Source: Bradyrhizobium sp. sGM-13 (GTDB lineage Bacteria > Pseudomonadota > Alphaproteobacteria > Rhizobiales > Xanthobacteraceae). From it: a stretch of 64,000 nucleotides of DNA. The notes below the pieces were generated by a model that was not told the DNA's origin, searched no databases, and saw nothing but the letters and a program-made list of their open reading frames with translations. Position 1 is the first letter of the stretch; each line of letters opens with the position of its first letter. Positions 54,061 through 62,567 of the stretch are shown here, in pieces. Location: assembly GCF_018398875.1 (NCBI RefSeq), contig NZ_JAGWDK010000012.1, forward strand, positions 1 through 64,000, read 5' to 3'. A program made the translations under genes and the position numbers.

Positions 54061-54906
54061 ATGTCCCTGTCCGCGCTCGAATCCACCGTCAATTCCGCCT
54101 TCGATGCCCGCGACGGCATTTCGACGGCGACCAAGGGCGAGGTTCGCGAGGCCGTCGATCACGCACTCGAACTGCTCGACAAGGGCGAGGCGCGGGTGGC
54201 CGAGCGCGAGGCCTCGGGCAAGTGGAAGGTCAATCAGTGGCTGAAAAAGGCCGTGCTGCTGTCGTTCCGCCTCAACGACATGGGCCAGATTCCCGGCGGC
54301 CCCGGCCAGGCGTCGTGGTGGGACAAGGTGCCGTCGAAGTTCGAGGGCTGGGGCGAGAACCGTTTTCGCGATGCCGGTTTCCGTGCCGTGCCCGGCGCGA
54401 TCGTGCGCCGCTCGGCGTTCATCGCCCGCAACGTCGTGCTGATGCCCTCCTTCGTCAATCTCGGGGCCTATGTCGATGAGGCGACCATGATCGACACCTG
54501 GTCGACGGTCGGTTCTTGCGCGCAGATCGGCAAGCGCGTGCATATTTCCGGCGGCGTCGGCATCGGCGGCGTGCTGGAGCCGCTGCAGGCCGAGCCTGTG
54601 ATCGTCGAGGACGATTGCTTCATCGGCGCGCGCTCGGAAGTCGCCGAAGGCGTGATCGTGCGCAAGGGCGCGGTGCTGGCAATGGGCGTGTTCCTTGGCG
54701 CTTCCACCAAGATCGTCGACCGCGAGACCGGGGAAACCTTCATCGGCGAAGTGCCGGAATATTCGGTCGTGGTTCCCGGCGCCCTCCCCGGCAAACCGCT
54801 GAAGAACGGCCAGCCCGGCCCATCGACGGCCTGCGCCGTGATCGTCAAGCGCGTCGACGAGCGCACCCGCGCCAAGACCAGCATCAACGAATTGCTGCGG
54901 GATTAG
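54061..54906 (+). CDS. dapD: 2,3,4,5-tetrahydropyridine-2,6-dicarboxylate N-succinyltransferase
   Basis: 281 residues. Succinylates tetrahydrodipicolinate in lysine/meso-diaminopimelate synthesis. A helical N-terminal domain (1-100) precedes a left-handed beta-helix (about 105-245: AIVRRSAFIARNVVLMPSFVNLGAYVDEATMIDTWSTVGSCAQIG, IGGVLEPL, IVEDDCFIGARSEVAEG). The end TRAKTSINELLRD is typical. The ATG is chosen over a longer frame with no site. Next step enzyme dapE follows. Confidence 0.96.
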   Translation: MSLSALESTVNSAFDARDGISTATKGEVREAVDHALELLDKGEARVAEREASGKWKVNQWLKKAVLLSFRLNDMGQIPGGPGQASWWDKVPSKFEGWGENRFRDAGFRAVPGAIVRRSAFIARNVVLMPSFVNLGAYVDEATMIDTWSTVGSCAQIGKRVHISGGVGIGGVLEPLQAEPVIVEDDCFIGARSEVAEGVIVRKGAVLAMGVFLGASTKIVDRETGETFIGEVPEYSVVVPGALPGKPLKNGQPGPSTACAVIVKRVDERTRAKTSINELLRD

Positions 54907-55015
54907 GGCTCGAACCTAGATCCCTCCGATGCGCCCAATCTTCGGGCCGCGGGCTTTGCCGCCGACCGGAGCTACAAGGCTGGCCCGCCGCCGGTTTGGC
55001 GTGTTAAGCGGGGGT

Positions 55016-56182
55016 ATGAATGATGCCGTCTCCATCACCCGCGATCTCGTCCGCTGCCCCTCTGTCACCCCTGCCGATGCCGGTGCGCTCGGCGTGCTCG
55101 AACGCCTGCTGAAGGACGCCGGCTTCGACGTGCATCGCGTCACCTTCGGCGAGCCAGGCACCGCCGATATCGACAACCTTTACGCCCGGATCGGCGACAG
55201 CGCGCCGCACATCACCTTTGCCGGCCATACCGACGTGGTACCCCCCGGTGACGAGGCCGCGTGGACGCATGGGGCGTTCTCCGGCGAGGTCAAGGACGGC
55301 TTTCTCTATGGCCGCGGCGCGGTCGACATGAAGGGCGGCATCGCCTGCAGCGTCGCAGCCGTGCTGCAATATCTCGCCGACAACGGCGGCAAGCCCCAAA
55401 GAGATGGCAAGGGTTCGATCTCGTTTTTGATCACGGGTGACGAAGAGGACATTTCGGTCAACGGCACCATCAAGCTGTTGAAGTGGTGCGCCGAGCGCGG
55501 CGAAAAATTCGATCATTGCGTGCTCGGCGAACCTTCCAACGTCGAAGTGCTCGGCGACTGCATCAAGATCGGTCGCCGCGGCTCTCAGTCCGGCACGCTC
55601 TATGTCGAGGGCGTGCAGGGCCATGTCGCCTATCCTCATCGTGCATCGAACCCGGTGCCCGATATTTCCCGGCTGATCGTAGCGCTCTCTGACGAGCCGC
55701 TCGACCATGGCAGCGCGCAATTCCAGGCCTCTAACCTCGAGTTCACTTCCGTCGATGTCGGCAATACTGCCAGCAACGTCATCCCCGGACAGGCGCGTGC
55801 AAAATTCAACATCCGCTACAACGACAATCACACGCAGGAAAGCTTGCGCGCGCTGGTCGAGGAGCGGCTGGCAAAGGCCTGCGGCAACCGCATCCGCGCC
55901 CGCATCGTGTGGGAATATTCCAACTCCAACGTGTTCGTGACGAAGCCGGGCGCGTTCACCGATCTCGCGGTAAGCGCGATCGAGGACGTCACCGGACGCA
56001 AGCCGGAGCTCTCGACTTCCGGCGGCACCTCGGACGCGCGTTTCATTTCGAGCTATTGCCCGGTGATCGAATTCGGCCTCGTCGGCCAGACCATGCACCA
56101 GATCGACGAGCGCACGCCGGTATCCGATCTGGAGAAGCTGACGAGGATTTATCGGGGGGTGTTGGAGCGGTATTTTGGATAG
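55016..56182 (+). CDS. dapE: Succinyl-diaminopimelate desuccinylase
   Basis: 388 residues, two-zinc M20 peptidase-like hydrolase. Metal ligands in FAGHTDVVPPGD (His, Asp), GRGAVDMKGG (Asp), GDEED (catalytic and metal Glu), and His near the end (QTMHQIDER). The lid-domain dimerisation stretch RRGSQSGTLYVEGVQGHVAYPHRASNP is present. Removes succinate after transamination. Starts 109 bases after dapD. Confidence 0.96.
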   Translation: MNDAVSITRDLVRCPSVTPADAGALGVLERLLKDAGFDVHRVTFGEPGTADIDNLYARIGDSAPHITFAGHTDVVPPGDEAAWTHGAFSGEVKDGFLYGRGAVDMKGGIACSVAAVLQYLADNGGKPQRDGKGSISFLITGDEEDISVNGTIKLLKWCAERGEKFDHCVLGEPSNVEVLGDCIKIGRRGSQSGTLYVEGVQGHVAYPHRASNPVPDISRLIVALSDEPLDHGSAQFQASNLEFTSVDVGNTASNVIPGQARAKFNIRYNDNHTQESLRALVEERLAKACGNRIRARIVWEYSNSNVFVTKPGAFTDLAVSAIEDVTGRKPELSTSGGTSDARFISSYCPVIEFGLVGQTMHQIDERTPVSDLEKLTRIYRGVLERYFG

Positions 56183-56203
56183 GCTCTCATTGTCCGCGCA
56201 GAA

Positions 56204-56284
56204 TTGTAGGATGGGTGGAGCGCAGCGATACCCATCTCTCGCCGCGAACACGATGGGTATCGCTTCGCTCCACCCATCCTACAA
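56204..56284. repeat. Palindromic repeat, GTAGGATGGGTGGAGCG family
   Basis: TTGTAGGATGGGTGGAGCG at the left and its exact complement at the right, enclosing CGATACCCATC/GATGGGTATCG. It sits between convergent dapE and truA, so it can act as a bidirectional terminator. Related to 286-370. Confidence 0.88.
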
Positions 56285-56302
56285 GATCGCCAGTGTGGGG
56301 GC

Positions 56303-57040
56303 CTAATACTCCACACTCACCAGATACAGCCCCTCCGGCGGGGCCACCGGGCCGCAGGCGGCGCGGTTACGGGCGGCGAGCGCCGCTGCGAGGTCGTCGG
56401 CGCTCCAGCGGCCTTCGCCGACCCAGACCAGTGAGCCCACCATCGAGCGCACCTGGCTGTGCAGGAACGAGCGCGCGGAAGTGAGAATCGAGACCTGATC
56501 GCCTTGCCTGATCACGTCGAGCTGGTCGAGCGTCTTCTCCGGCGATTTCGCCTGGCACTCGGTGTCGCGAAACGTGGTGAAATCGTGCTTGCCGAGCAGC
56601 CTCTTGGCTGCGGCGTCCATCGCATCTGTATCGAGATGCCGCGGCACCCGCCAGCTCCGCTTGATATCGAGCGCGAGATTGGCGCGGTGGTTGGTGATCC
56701 GGTAGCGGTAGTGGCGTCGCTTGGCTGAAAAACGTGCCTCGAAATCATCGGCCACGATCTCCGCCGAGAGCACACCGATCGGATGCGGGCGCAAATGCGC
56801 GTTCAACCCATCGCGCAGGCGGCCCAGCGGAAACGGCTTTTGGATATCGCAATGCGCGACCTGCGCCAGCGCATGAACCCCGGCATCGGTGCGGCCCGAG
56901 CCATGGACGCGCACGTCCTCACCGCAGATCGCCTTCACCGCGGTTTCCAGCGCGCCCTGCACGGTCGGCGCGTTATCCTGGATCTGCCAGCCGGAGAACG
57001 GCGTGCCGTCGTATTCGATGATGAGTTTGTAGCGGGGCAT
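56303..57040 (-). CDS. truA: tRNA pseudouridine(38-40) synthase TruA
   Basis: 245 residues. Catalytic Asp in GSGRTDAGVHALAQVAH; YKLIIEYDGTPFSGWQ opening; RRHYRYRI; FLHSQVRSMVGSLVWVGEG. Modifies U38-U40 of tRNA anticodon arms. Last of def-fmt-truA on the minus strand, separated from fmt by a palindromic repeat. Confidence 0.96.
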   Translation of the reverse strand: MPRYKLIIEYDGTPFSGWQIQDNAPTVQGALETAVKAICGEDVRVHGSGRTDAGVHALAQVAHCDIQKPFPLGRLRDGLNAHLRPHPIGVLSAEIVADDFEARFSAKRRHYRYRITNHRANLALDIKRSWRVPRHLDTDAMDAAAKRLLGKHDFTTFRDTECQAKSPEKTLDQLDVIRQGDQVSILTSARSFLHSQVRSMVGSLVWVGEGRWSADDLAAALAARNRAACGPVAPPEGLYLVSVEY

Positions 57041-57057
57041 CTCAATCCAATGGAACC

Positions 57058-57160
57058 TGTCATCATCCGCGAAAGCGGATGATCCAGTACGCCGCGGCTC
57101 CTCGAGTTCAATCTCAAAAGCCGCGGCGTACTGGATACCCCGCCTTCGCGGGGTATGACA
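57058..57160. repeat. Palindromic repeat between fmt and truA
   Basis: Left TGTCATCATCCGCGAAAGCG, right CGCCTTCGCGGGGTATGACA. Inner arms GTACGCCGCGGC/GCCGCGGCGTAC pair perfectly. Same family as 53880-53981 and 60433-60534. Confidence 0.85.
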
Positions 57161-57163
57161 GTG

Positions 57164-58099
57164 TTAAGAAAACCGCCCACCAGCCTTCAGCGGCGTACCG
57201 CGCAGGAAATCTGCGGCCTTCATCCGCGCCTTGCCTTCACGTTGCAGTTCCAGAATTCGGATCGCGCCGTCGCCACAGCCGATCGTCAAATCATCGTCGA
57301 GCACCTCGCCGGGCGCACCTGAACCTTTCGCCAACTCACAGCGCAGAATCTTGATCCGCGCCGGCTCGCCGTCGGTAGCCAACTCGCACCAGGCGCCCGG
57401 AAACGGCGACAGCCCGTGAATATGCCGCAGCACCTCGCGCGCCGACCGCTTCCAGTCGATCCGCGCCTCGGCCTTGTCGATCTTGGCGGCATAGGTCACG
57501 CCGTCTTCGCTCTGTTCCTTGAGCTGTAACCCGCCGCGCTCGAGCCCGCCCATGGCGCGCACCATCAGGTCGGCCCCGAGCGGCGCCAGCGCATCGTGCA
57601 GATCGGCCGCCGTCATGGAGTCCGTGATCGCGAGCCGCTCGGCCATCGCGACGTCGCCGGTATCGAGGCCAACATCCATCTTCATCACCATCACGCCGGT
57701 CTCGGCATCGCCTTCCATGATGGCGCGGTTGATCGGGGCGGCACCGCGCCAGCGCGGCAGCAGCGAAGCGTGCAGGTTGAAGCAGCCGTAGCGCGGCGCG
57801 TCGAGAATGGCCTGCGGCAGGATCATGCCGTAGGCGACGACGACGGCGGCGTCGGCATTGTGCGCGCGGAATTCGGCGAGCGCTTCCGGCGTCTTCAGCG
57901 TTGTGGGCGTCAACACGGGAATCCCAAGCCGGCGCGCTTCCTGCTCGACCGGGGTCGGCTGCAATTGCAGCCCACGGCGACCGCCCGGCTTCGGCGCGCG
58001 GGTGTAGACGGCCACGACCTGATGGCCGTGGGCCACGAGTTCGAGCAGCGTCGGCACTGCAAAATCGGGCGTGCCCATGAAGATCAGGCGGAGTGGCAT
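57164..58099 (-). CDS. fmt: Methionyl-tRNA formyltransferase
   Basis: 311 residues. Motifs: LIFMGTPDFAVPTLLEL, YGMILPQAIL, NLHASLLPRWRGAAPINRAI (catalytic Asn/His), D in VGLDTGDV; C-terminal OB-like domain ending LRGTPLKAGGRF. Formylates initiator Met-tRNA. Begins 22 bases after def. Confidence 0.97.
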   Translation of the reverse strand: MPLRLIFMGTPDFAVPTLLELVAHGHQVVAVYTRAPKPGGRRGLQLQPTPVEQEARRLGIPVLTPTTLKTPEALAEFRAHNADAAVVVAYGMILPQAILDAPRYGCFNLHASLLPRWRGAAPINRAIMEGDAETGVMVMKMDVGLDTGDVAMAERLAITDSMTAADLHDALAPLGADLMVRAMGGLERGGLQLKEQSEDGVTYAAKIDKAEARIDWKRSAREVLRHIHGLSPFPGAWCELATDGEPARIKILRCELAKGSGAPGEVLDDDLTIGCGDGAIRILELQREGKARMKAADFLRGTPLKAGGRFS

Positions 58100-58121
58100 A
58101 ACAAGAACTCGGTGCGTTCGC

Positions 58122-58649
58122 TCACCCCGCCGCGCGCTTGGCAGCCTTGGTAAACTTCTTCATCACGCGGTCGCGCTTCAACTTCGACAGATAGTCCACG
58201 AATAGCACGCCGTTGAGGTGGTCGATCTCATGCTGGATGCAGGTGGCGAACAGGCCATCGGCGTCCTCCTCATGCACCTTGCCGTCGAGATCGGTAAAGC
58301 GGATGCGGACCCGCGCCGGGCGTTCGACCTCCTCGTAATATTCGGGAATCGAAAGGCAGCCCTCCTCGTAAACAGACATTTCCTCGGACGAGGAGATGAT
58401 TTCCGGGTTGATGAACACCCGCGGCTTCGGCTTGGTCTCGCCGTTCTCGTCCTTCTTGGCGAGGTCCATGGTGATCAACCGCACAGGTTGCGCGACCTGG
58501 ATCGCGGCCAGACCGATGCCGGGCGCGTCGTACATGGTTTCAAACATGTCGTCGGCGAGCTTGCGGATCTCCGTCGTCACCTTTTCGACAGGTTTGGAGA
58601 CGAGCCGCAACTGCTTGTCCGGCAGGATGATGATTTCTCTGATGGCCAT
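58122..58649 (-). CDS. def: Peptide deformylase
   Basis: 175 residues. Three family motifs: GIGLAAIQV, EGCLSIPE (metal Cys), and QHEIDHLNG (metal His pair with catalytic Glu). Removes N-formyl groups from nascent proteins. Divergent from rmuC. Confidence 0.97.
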   Translation of the reverse strand: MAIREIIILPDKQLRLVSKPVEKVTTEIRKLADDMFETMYDAPGIGLAAIQVAQPVRLITMDLAKKDENGETKPKPRVFINPEIISSSEEMSVYEEGCLSIPEYYEEVERPARVRIRFTDLDGKVHEEDADGLFATCIQHEIDHLNGVLFVDYLSKLKRDRVMKKFTKAAKRAAG

Positions 58650-58712
58650 GATTTTTCTCTGGCGCGGGATTTAAGCCGCTGACCTGCCGGGGTCAATCCG
58701 CCGCGGCGGCCG

Positions 58713-58752
58713 TTAAGGCGGCCTTAACCATGATTTTTAAGGCGGCGTTAAC
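58713..58752 (+). promoter_or_regulatory. Two CtrA-like boxes between def and rmuC
   Basis: TTAAGGCGGCCTTAAC (58713-58728) and TTAAGGCGGCGTTAAC (58737-58752) both fit TTAA-N7-TTAAC, the CtrA site known from Caulobacter and other alphaproteobacteria. Their starts are 24 bases apart. They lie about 80 bases before rmuC and 64 bases before def on the other strand. Confidence 0.6.
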
Positions 58753-58831
58753 CACGAAAATTGATCCAGCGTTTACCATAAATGTTCCCTCTTCGTTCGC
58801 TTCAAGCGGCGAATCGGGCTACAAGGCTGAC

Positions 58832-60040
58832 ATGAACGAAATTCTCTTCACCGTCGGCGACCTGCCGATTCACGTGGGCGAGGCGCTGGCGGGCTTCGGT
58901 GCGCTGGCATTGGTGCTGCTGCTGGCGATTGCCATCGTCATCGCCCGCTCCGGCCGCCGCGGCGCGGAACTGGCAATGGCGCAGGCGATCCGCGCCGACG
59001 AGCTGGAAGAGCGGCTGAGCGAGATGCTGCGGGCGCAGAGCGAATCGACGGGGCGGGTCGACGCCATGGCGCAGGCGCTGGCCGGCCGCCAGGCCGAGAT
59101 GGCGCGCGCGGTCAACGAGCGGCTGGATTCGGTGACGCATCGCGTCGGCCAGTCGATGGAAGCGACCACGCGCCACACCATGGATAGCTTGCGCGTGCTG
59201 CATGAGCGGCTCGGCATCATCGACAACGCGCACAAGAACCTCACCGACCTGACCTCGCAGGTGACGACCCTGCGCGACGTGCTCGCCAACAAGCAGTCGC
59301 GCGGCGCCTTCGGCCAGGCGCGGATGGAAGCGATCGTGCAGGACGGCATGCCGCAGGGCTCGTACGAGTTCCAGTACACGCTGTCGTCGGGCAAGCGGCC
59401 GGATTGCGTGGTGTTCCTGCCGGATCAGCGCCCGCTCTGCATTGACGCCAAGTTTCCGCTGGAGGCAATGACCGCGCTGCACGATGCGCGCAGCGACGAG
59501 GAGCGCAAATTCGCCACGCAGCGCCTGCGCAACGACGTGATGAAACACGTCAATGATATCGCCGAGAAGTACCTGATCGCCGGCGAGACCCAGGATACGG
59601 CGCTGATGTTCGTGCCGTCGGAATCGGTCTACGCCGAAATCCACGACGGCTTTGACGACGTGATCCAAAAGGCCTACCGCGCCCGCGTCGTGCTGGTGTC
59701 GCCCTCGCTATTGATGCTGGCGATCCAGGTGATGCAGCAAATCCTGAAAGACGCGCGCATGCGCGATGCCGCCGACCAGATCCGCACCGAAGTGCTCAAT
59801 CTCGGCGACGATCTGGGCCGCTTGCGCGACCGCGTGCTGAAGCTGCAAAAGCATTTTAGCGACGTCAACGAGGACGTCCGCCAAATCCTGATCTCCGCCG
59901 ACAAGATCGAAAAGCGCGCCGGGCGGATCGAGGAACTCGATTTCAGCAAAACCGATGCGCCGGTGGAGGTGCCGCGCGTGGTCAAGGGCGGAACTGCCGA
60001 ACTGTTCCCTGCGCCGCGCAAGCTGCAGGCGGGGGAATAG
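58832..60040 (+). CDS. rmuC: DNA recombination protein RmuC
   Basis: 402 residues. An N-terminal membrane span (GFGALALVLLLAIAIVIA, about 20-37), a long coiled coil (45-170) and the RmuC nuclease-like domain (about 195-370: GSYEFQYTLSSGKRPDCVVFLPDQRPLCIDAKFPLEAM, LMFVPSESVYAEIHD). The D...E-x-K-like arrangement suggests a restriction-type fold. It limits DNA inversions at short repeats. The ATG lies downstream of two CtrA-like boxes. Confidence 0.92.
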   Translation: MNEILFTVGDLPIHVGEALAGFGALALVLLLAIAIVIARSGRRGAELAMAQAIRADELEERLSEMLRAQSESTGRVDAMAQALAGRQAEMARAVNERLDSVTHRVGQSMEATTRHTMDSLRVLHERLGIIDNAHKNLTDLTSQVTTLRDVLANKQSRGAFGQARMEAIVQDGMPQGSYEFQYTLSSGKRPDCVVFLPDQRPLCIDAKFPLEAMTALHDARSDEERKFATQRLRNDVMKHVNDIAEKYLIAGETQDTALMFVPSESVYAEIHDGFDDVIQKAYRARVVLVSPSLLMLAIQVMQQILKDARMRDAADQIRTEVLNLGDDLGRLRDRVLKLQKHFSDVNEDVRQILISADKIEKRAGRIEELDFSKTDAPVEVPRVVKGGTAELFPAPRKLQAGE

Positions 60041-60066
60041 TTTCTTCGGGCGACCGCAAACCGAGC

Positions 60067-60110
60067 TGTCATCGCCCGGCTTGATGTGGCGACCCAGTAT
60101 CCCAGAGACG
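60067..60110. repeat. Half copy of a palindromic repeat before the GIY-YIG gene
   Basis: TGTCATCGCCCGGC followed by GACCCAGTATCCCAGAGACG looks like the left half of the TGTCAT...CCAGTA family. The right half is not adjacent; a complete copy lies after the gene at 60433-60534. Confidence 0.5.
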
Positions 60111-60114
60111 GCGA

Positions 60115-60405
60115 TTGGGAACACGCAGCTACTACGTCTACATTCTGGCCAGCCGCATCGGCGGCACGCTTTACATTGGCGTGACGAACGATCTGATCCG
60201 GCGCGTTGGCGAGCATCGCCTCGAACTGATGAAGGGCTTCACAAAGAAATACGGCATTCGCAAGCTGGTCTATTTCGAACAGTTCGAGAATGCGATCAGT
60301 CGCGAAAAACGACTGAAGAAATGGAATCGAGCTTGGAAAGTCCGATTGATCGAAGAGCTCAATCCCAATTGGGACGACCTCTATCCGAGTATCGCTGGCG
60401 CTTGA
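60115..60405 (+). CDS. GIY-YIG nuclease superfamily protein
   Basis: 96 residues. The start is a TTG (M-G-T-R-S-Y-Y-V-Y) and no ATG is available. GIY-YIG features: YYVYILASRIGGTLYIGVTNDLIRRVGEHR (Tyr, Arg), then GFTKKYGIRKLVYFEQF with Glu, and AISREKRLKKWNRAWK. Small single-domain members (COG2827 type) are frequent in rhizobia; function unknown. The gene lies between pieces of a palindromic repeat family. Confidence 0.82.
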   Translation: MGTRSYYVYILASRIGGTLYIGVTNDLIRRVGEHRLELMKGFTKKYGIRKLVYFEQFENAISREKRLKKWNRAWKVRLIEELNPNWDDLYPSIAGA

Positions 60406-60432
60406 ATATCCCGGCGTATCCAAGTTTCCCAC

Positions 60433-60534
60433 TGTCATACCCCGCGAAGGCGGGGTATCCAGTATTCTGCGGCAGTCATTGTTGACAACTAAATTCGCCG
60501 AGTACTGGATCGTCCGCCTTCGCGGACGATGACA
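60433..60534. repeat. Palindromic repeat downstream of the GIY-YIG gene
   Basis: Left TGTCATACCCCGCGAAGGCG, right CGTCCGCCTTCGCGGACGAT. GTATCCAGTA and GTACTGGATC lie inside the arms. Same family as 53880-53981 and 57058-57160. Confidence 0.85.
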
Positions 60535-60598
60535 GTCTTTGGGCGGCCACGGCAATGACCGTTTTTATTGGCACCCCGAAATCTGCTAACACCCTGCC

Positions 60599-61960
60599 AT
60601 GACAACACCTGAAGCCGCCTCCTCGACATCGGCCGCCCCCGCGCCAAACTGGCGCGAGGCTTGGGCCGTGTACCTGCAGCCGCGCGTACTGATCGTGCTG
60701 GTGCTCGGCTTTTCGTCCGGACTACCGCTGGCGCTGTCCGGATCGACGCTTCTGGTGTGGATGCGCGAAGCCGGCGTCGATCTCGGAACCATTGGGCTGT
60801 TCGCGCTGGTCGGCACACCCTACACGCTGAAATTTGCCTGGGCGCCGCTGGTCGATGCGCTGCATGTGCCGATCTTCACGCGCGCGTTCGGCCGCAGGCG
60901 CGGCTGGCTGGTGTTCTCGCAACTGCTGCTGATCGGCGCGATCCTGCTGCTGGCGCTGACCGACCCGGCGCGCTCGCCGCTGTTCGTGGCGCTCGGCGCA
61001 CTTCTGGTCGCGACCATGTCCTCGACGCAGGACATCGTGGTCGACGCATTCCGCGTCGAGAGCCTGCCCGAAAGCGAACAGGCCGCCGGGATGGCCTCCT
61101 ACGTCGCGGCCTACCGGATCGGCATGTTGGTCTCGACCGCCGGCGTGCTGTTCCTCGTAAGCGCGTTCGAGGACACCGGCACCGGGCGTAGCTCAGCGTG
61201 GATGTGGGGCTATGTTGCGATGGCCGCGCTGGTGCTGATCGGGACCGTCACGGCGCTGGCCGCCACCGAGCCTGAACAATCGGTGCGCGCGGAGGCCAAG
61301 ACCCACGACGAGGCTGCATTCTCGCGCGTCATGCATGCCGCGATCGGGGCGTTCTCTGAATTTCTGGTTCGCAGGCATGCCTTGACGGTGCTGGCCTTCG
61401 TGGTGCTGTTCAAACTCACCGACGCGTTTTCGGGCACCATGACCGCGCCGTTCGTGATCGACCTCGGCTTCACCCGCAACGACTACGCCGCGATCGTCAA
61501 GGGCGTCGGTCTCGCCGCGACCCTGATCGGCGGCTTTGCCGGCGGCTATGTGGCGCGGCGATATTCGCTGGTCGCGAGCCTCTGGATCGGCGGCGTGCTG
61601 CAGGCGATCTCCAATCTGGTGTTTGCGTGGCTCGCCTTTGTCGGCACCAACCAATGGGCACTGGCCGCCGCCATTTCGGCGGAAAACTTCACCGGCGCGA
61701 TCGGCACAGTGATCTTCGTCGCCTATCTCTCGGCGCTATGCCAGAACCCGTTGCATACGGCGACCCAATACGCGCTGCTCACCGCACTGGCCGCTGTCGG
61801 ACGCACCTATCTATCCTCCGGCGCCGGCTATGTGGCGGAGACGACGGGCTGGCCGCTGTTCTTCGTGATCTCAGTTGCGGTCGCGGTGCCAAGCCTGTTC
61901 CTGCTGGCGTGGCTGCAGCGGCGCGGGCATTTTGCGGCGGTGGGGCCGGTGAAGGTTTAG
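60599..61960 (+). CDS. ampG: AmpG-type muropeptide MFS transporter
   Basis: 453 residues, about 12 membrane spans. AmpG pattern: LGFSSGLPLALSGSTLLVWMREAGVDLGTIGLFAL, TPYTLKFAWAPLVDAL, STQDIVVDAFRVESL, and VVLFKLTDAFSGTM. Imports anhydro-muropeptides for cell-wall recycling; in many bacteria this also sets beta-lactamase induction. It is flanked by palindromic repeats on both sides. Confidence 0.9.
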   Translation: MTTPEAASSTSAAPAPNWREAWAVYLQPRVLIVLVLGFSSGLPLALSGSTLLVWMREAGVDLGTIGLFALVGTPYTLKFAWAPLVDALHVPIFTRAFGRRRGWLVFSQLLLIGAILLLALTDPARSPLFVALGALLVATMSSTQDIVVDAFRVESLPESEQAAGMASYVAAYRIGMLVSTAGVLFLVSAFEDTGTGRSSAWMWGYVAMAALVLIGTVTALAATEPEQSVRAEAKTHDEAAFSRVMHAAIGAFSEFLVRRHALTVLAFVVLFKLTDAFSGTMTAPFVIDLGFTRNDYAAIVKGVGLAATLIGGFAGGYVARRYSLVASLWIGGVLQAISNLVFAWLAFVGTNQWALAAAISAENFTGAIGTVIFVAYLSALCQNPLHTATQYALLTALAAVGRTYLSSGAGYVAETTGWPLFFVISVAVAVPSLFLLAWLQRRGHFAAVGPVKV

Positions 61961-61966
61961 GTTCCT

Positions 61967-62100
61967 GTCGTCCGGGCCAAGCGAAGCGCGCGCCGGGACC
62001 CATAACCACGAATCTTCATTGTTGAAATGCGCCGAAGCTCCAGCGCGGTCTAACCACGAGCACCTGCGATTATGGGTCCCTGCGTTCGCAGGGACGACGA
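61967..62100. repeat. Palindromic repeat, GTCGTCC...GGGACGAC family
   Basis: Left GTCGTCCGGGCCAAGCGAAG, right CCCTGCGTTCGCAGGGACGA. GACCCATAACCACG and ATTATGGGTC pair inside the arms. Same family as 53026-53162 with a diverged left end. It lies between convergent ampG and the minus-strand gene at 62124. Confidence 0.8.
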
Positions 62101-62123
62101 AGATCGATGCAAGACGCGTCGAT

Positions 62124-62543
62124 CTAATGCTTGGTCACCACGCTCCACTTCGTGATCACGGCTTCGCTGATCTGCCCGGCGTCCTGCGCGCAGGCGACTT
62201 CGTCGACCTTGACCGAGATTTCCTTGCCGATGAAATTCTTCAGTTGCGCGGCCTGGGCGTCGCTGCTGGTGACGAGCTGAAACGTTTCGGGGCCGGTTTC
62301 GAGATTGCAGAGCCCGTTCGGCGGCGGCAGCCGGCGCGGCTCGCTGGTGATCTGGTAGGTCGCGGCGCGCTTCTTGCCGCCCTTCATGGCATTGAGTTCG
62401 CCGGACAGCACGTCGCCGGCCTTGATCGGCTTGCCGGGCTTCGGCGCCGGCTCGGCCTGCTGCGCCCATGCGGAAGGCGCGATCAAGGTCGCCGCCATGA
62501 AGACCGCAAAACAATAGCGCTTGCCGAATCGTGGTTTCGTCAT
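62124..62543 (-). CDS. Exported hypothetical protein, 139 aa
   Basis: A signal peptide (FAVFMAATLIAPSAWAQQ, cleavage near residue 27) precedes a mature domain with GDVLSGELNAMKGGKKRAATYQITSEPR and two cysteines. No family is recognised. Probably periplasmic. It lies downstream of recR on the same strand. Confidence 0.72.
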   Translation of the reverse strand: MTKPRFGKRYCFAVFMAATLIAPSAWAQQAEPAPKPGKPIKAGDVLSGELNAMKGGKKRAATYQITSEPRRLPPPNGLCNLETGPETFQLVTSSDAQAAQLKNFIGKEISVKVDEVACAQDAGQISEAVITKWSVVTKH

Positions 62544-62567
62544 GTCGATCAGTTCCGTTGGTGATGG

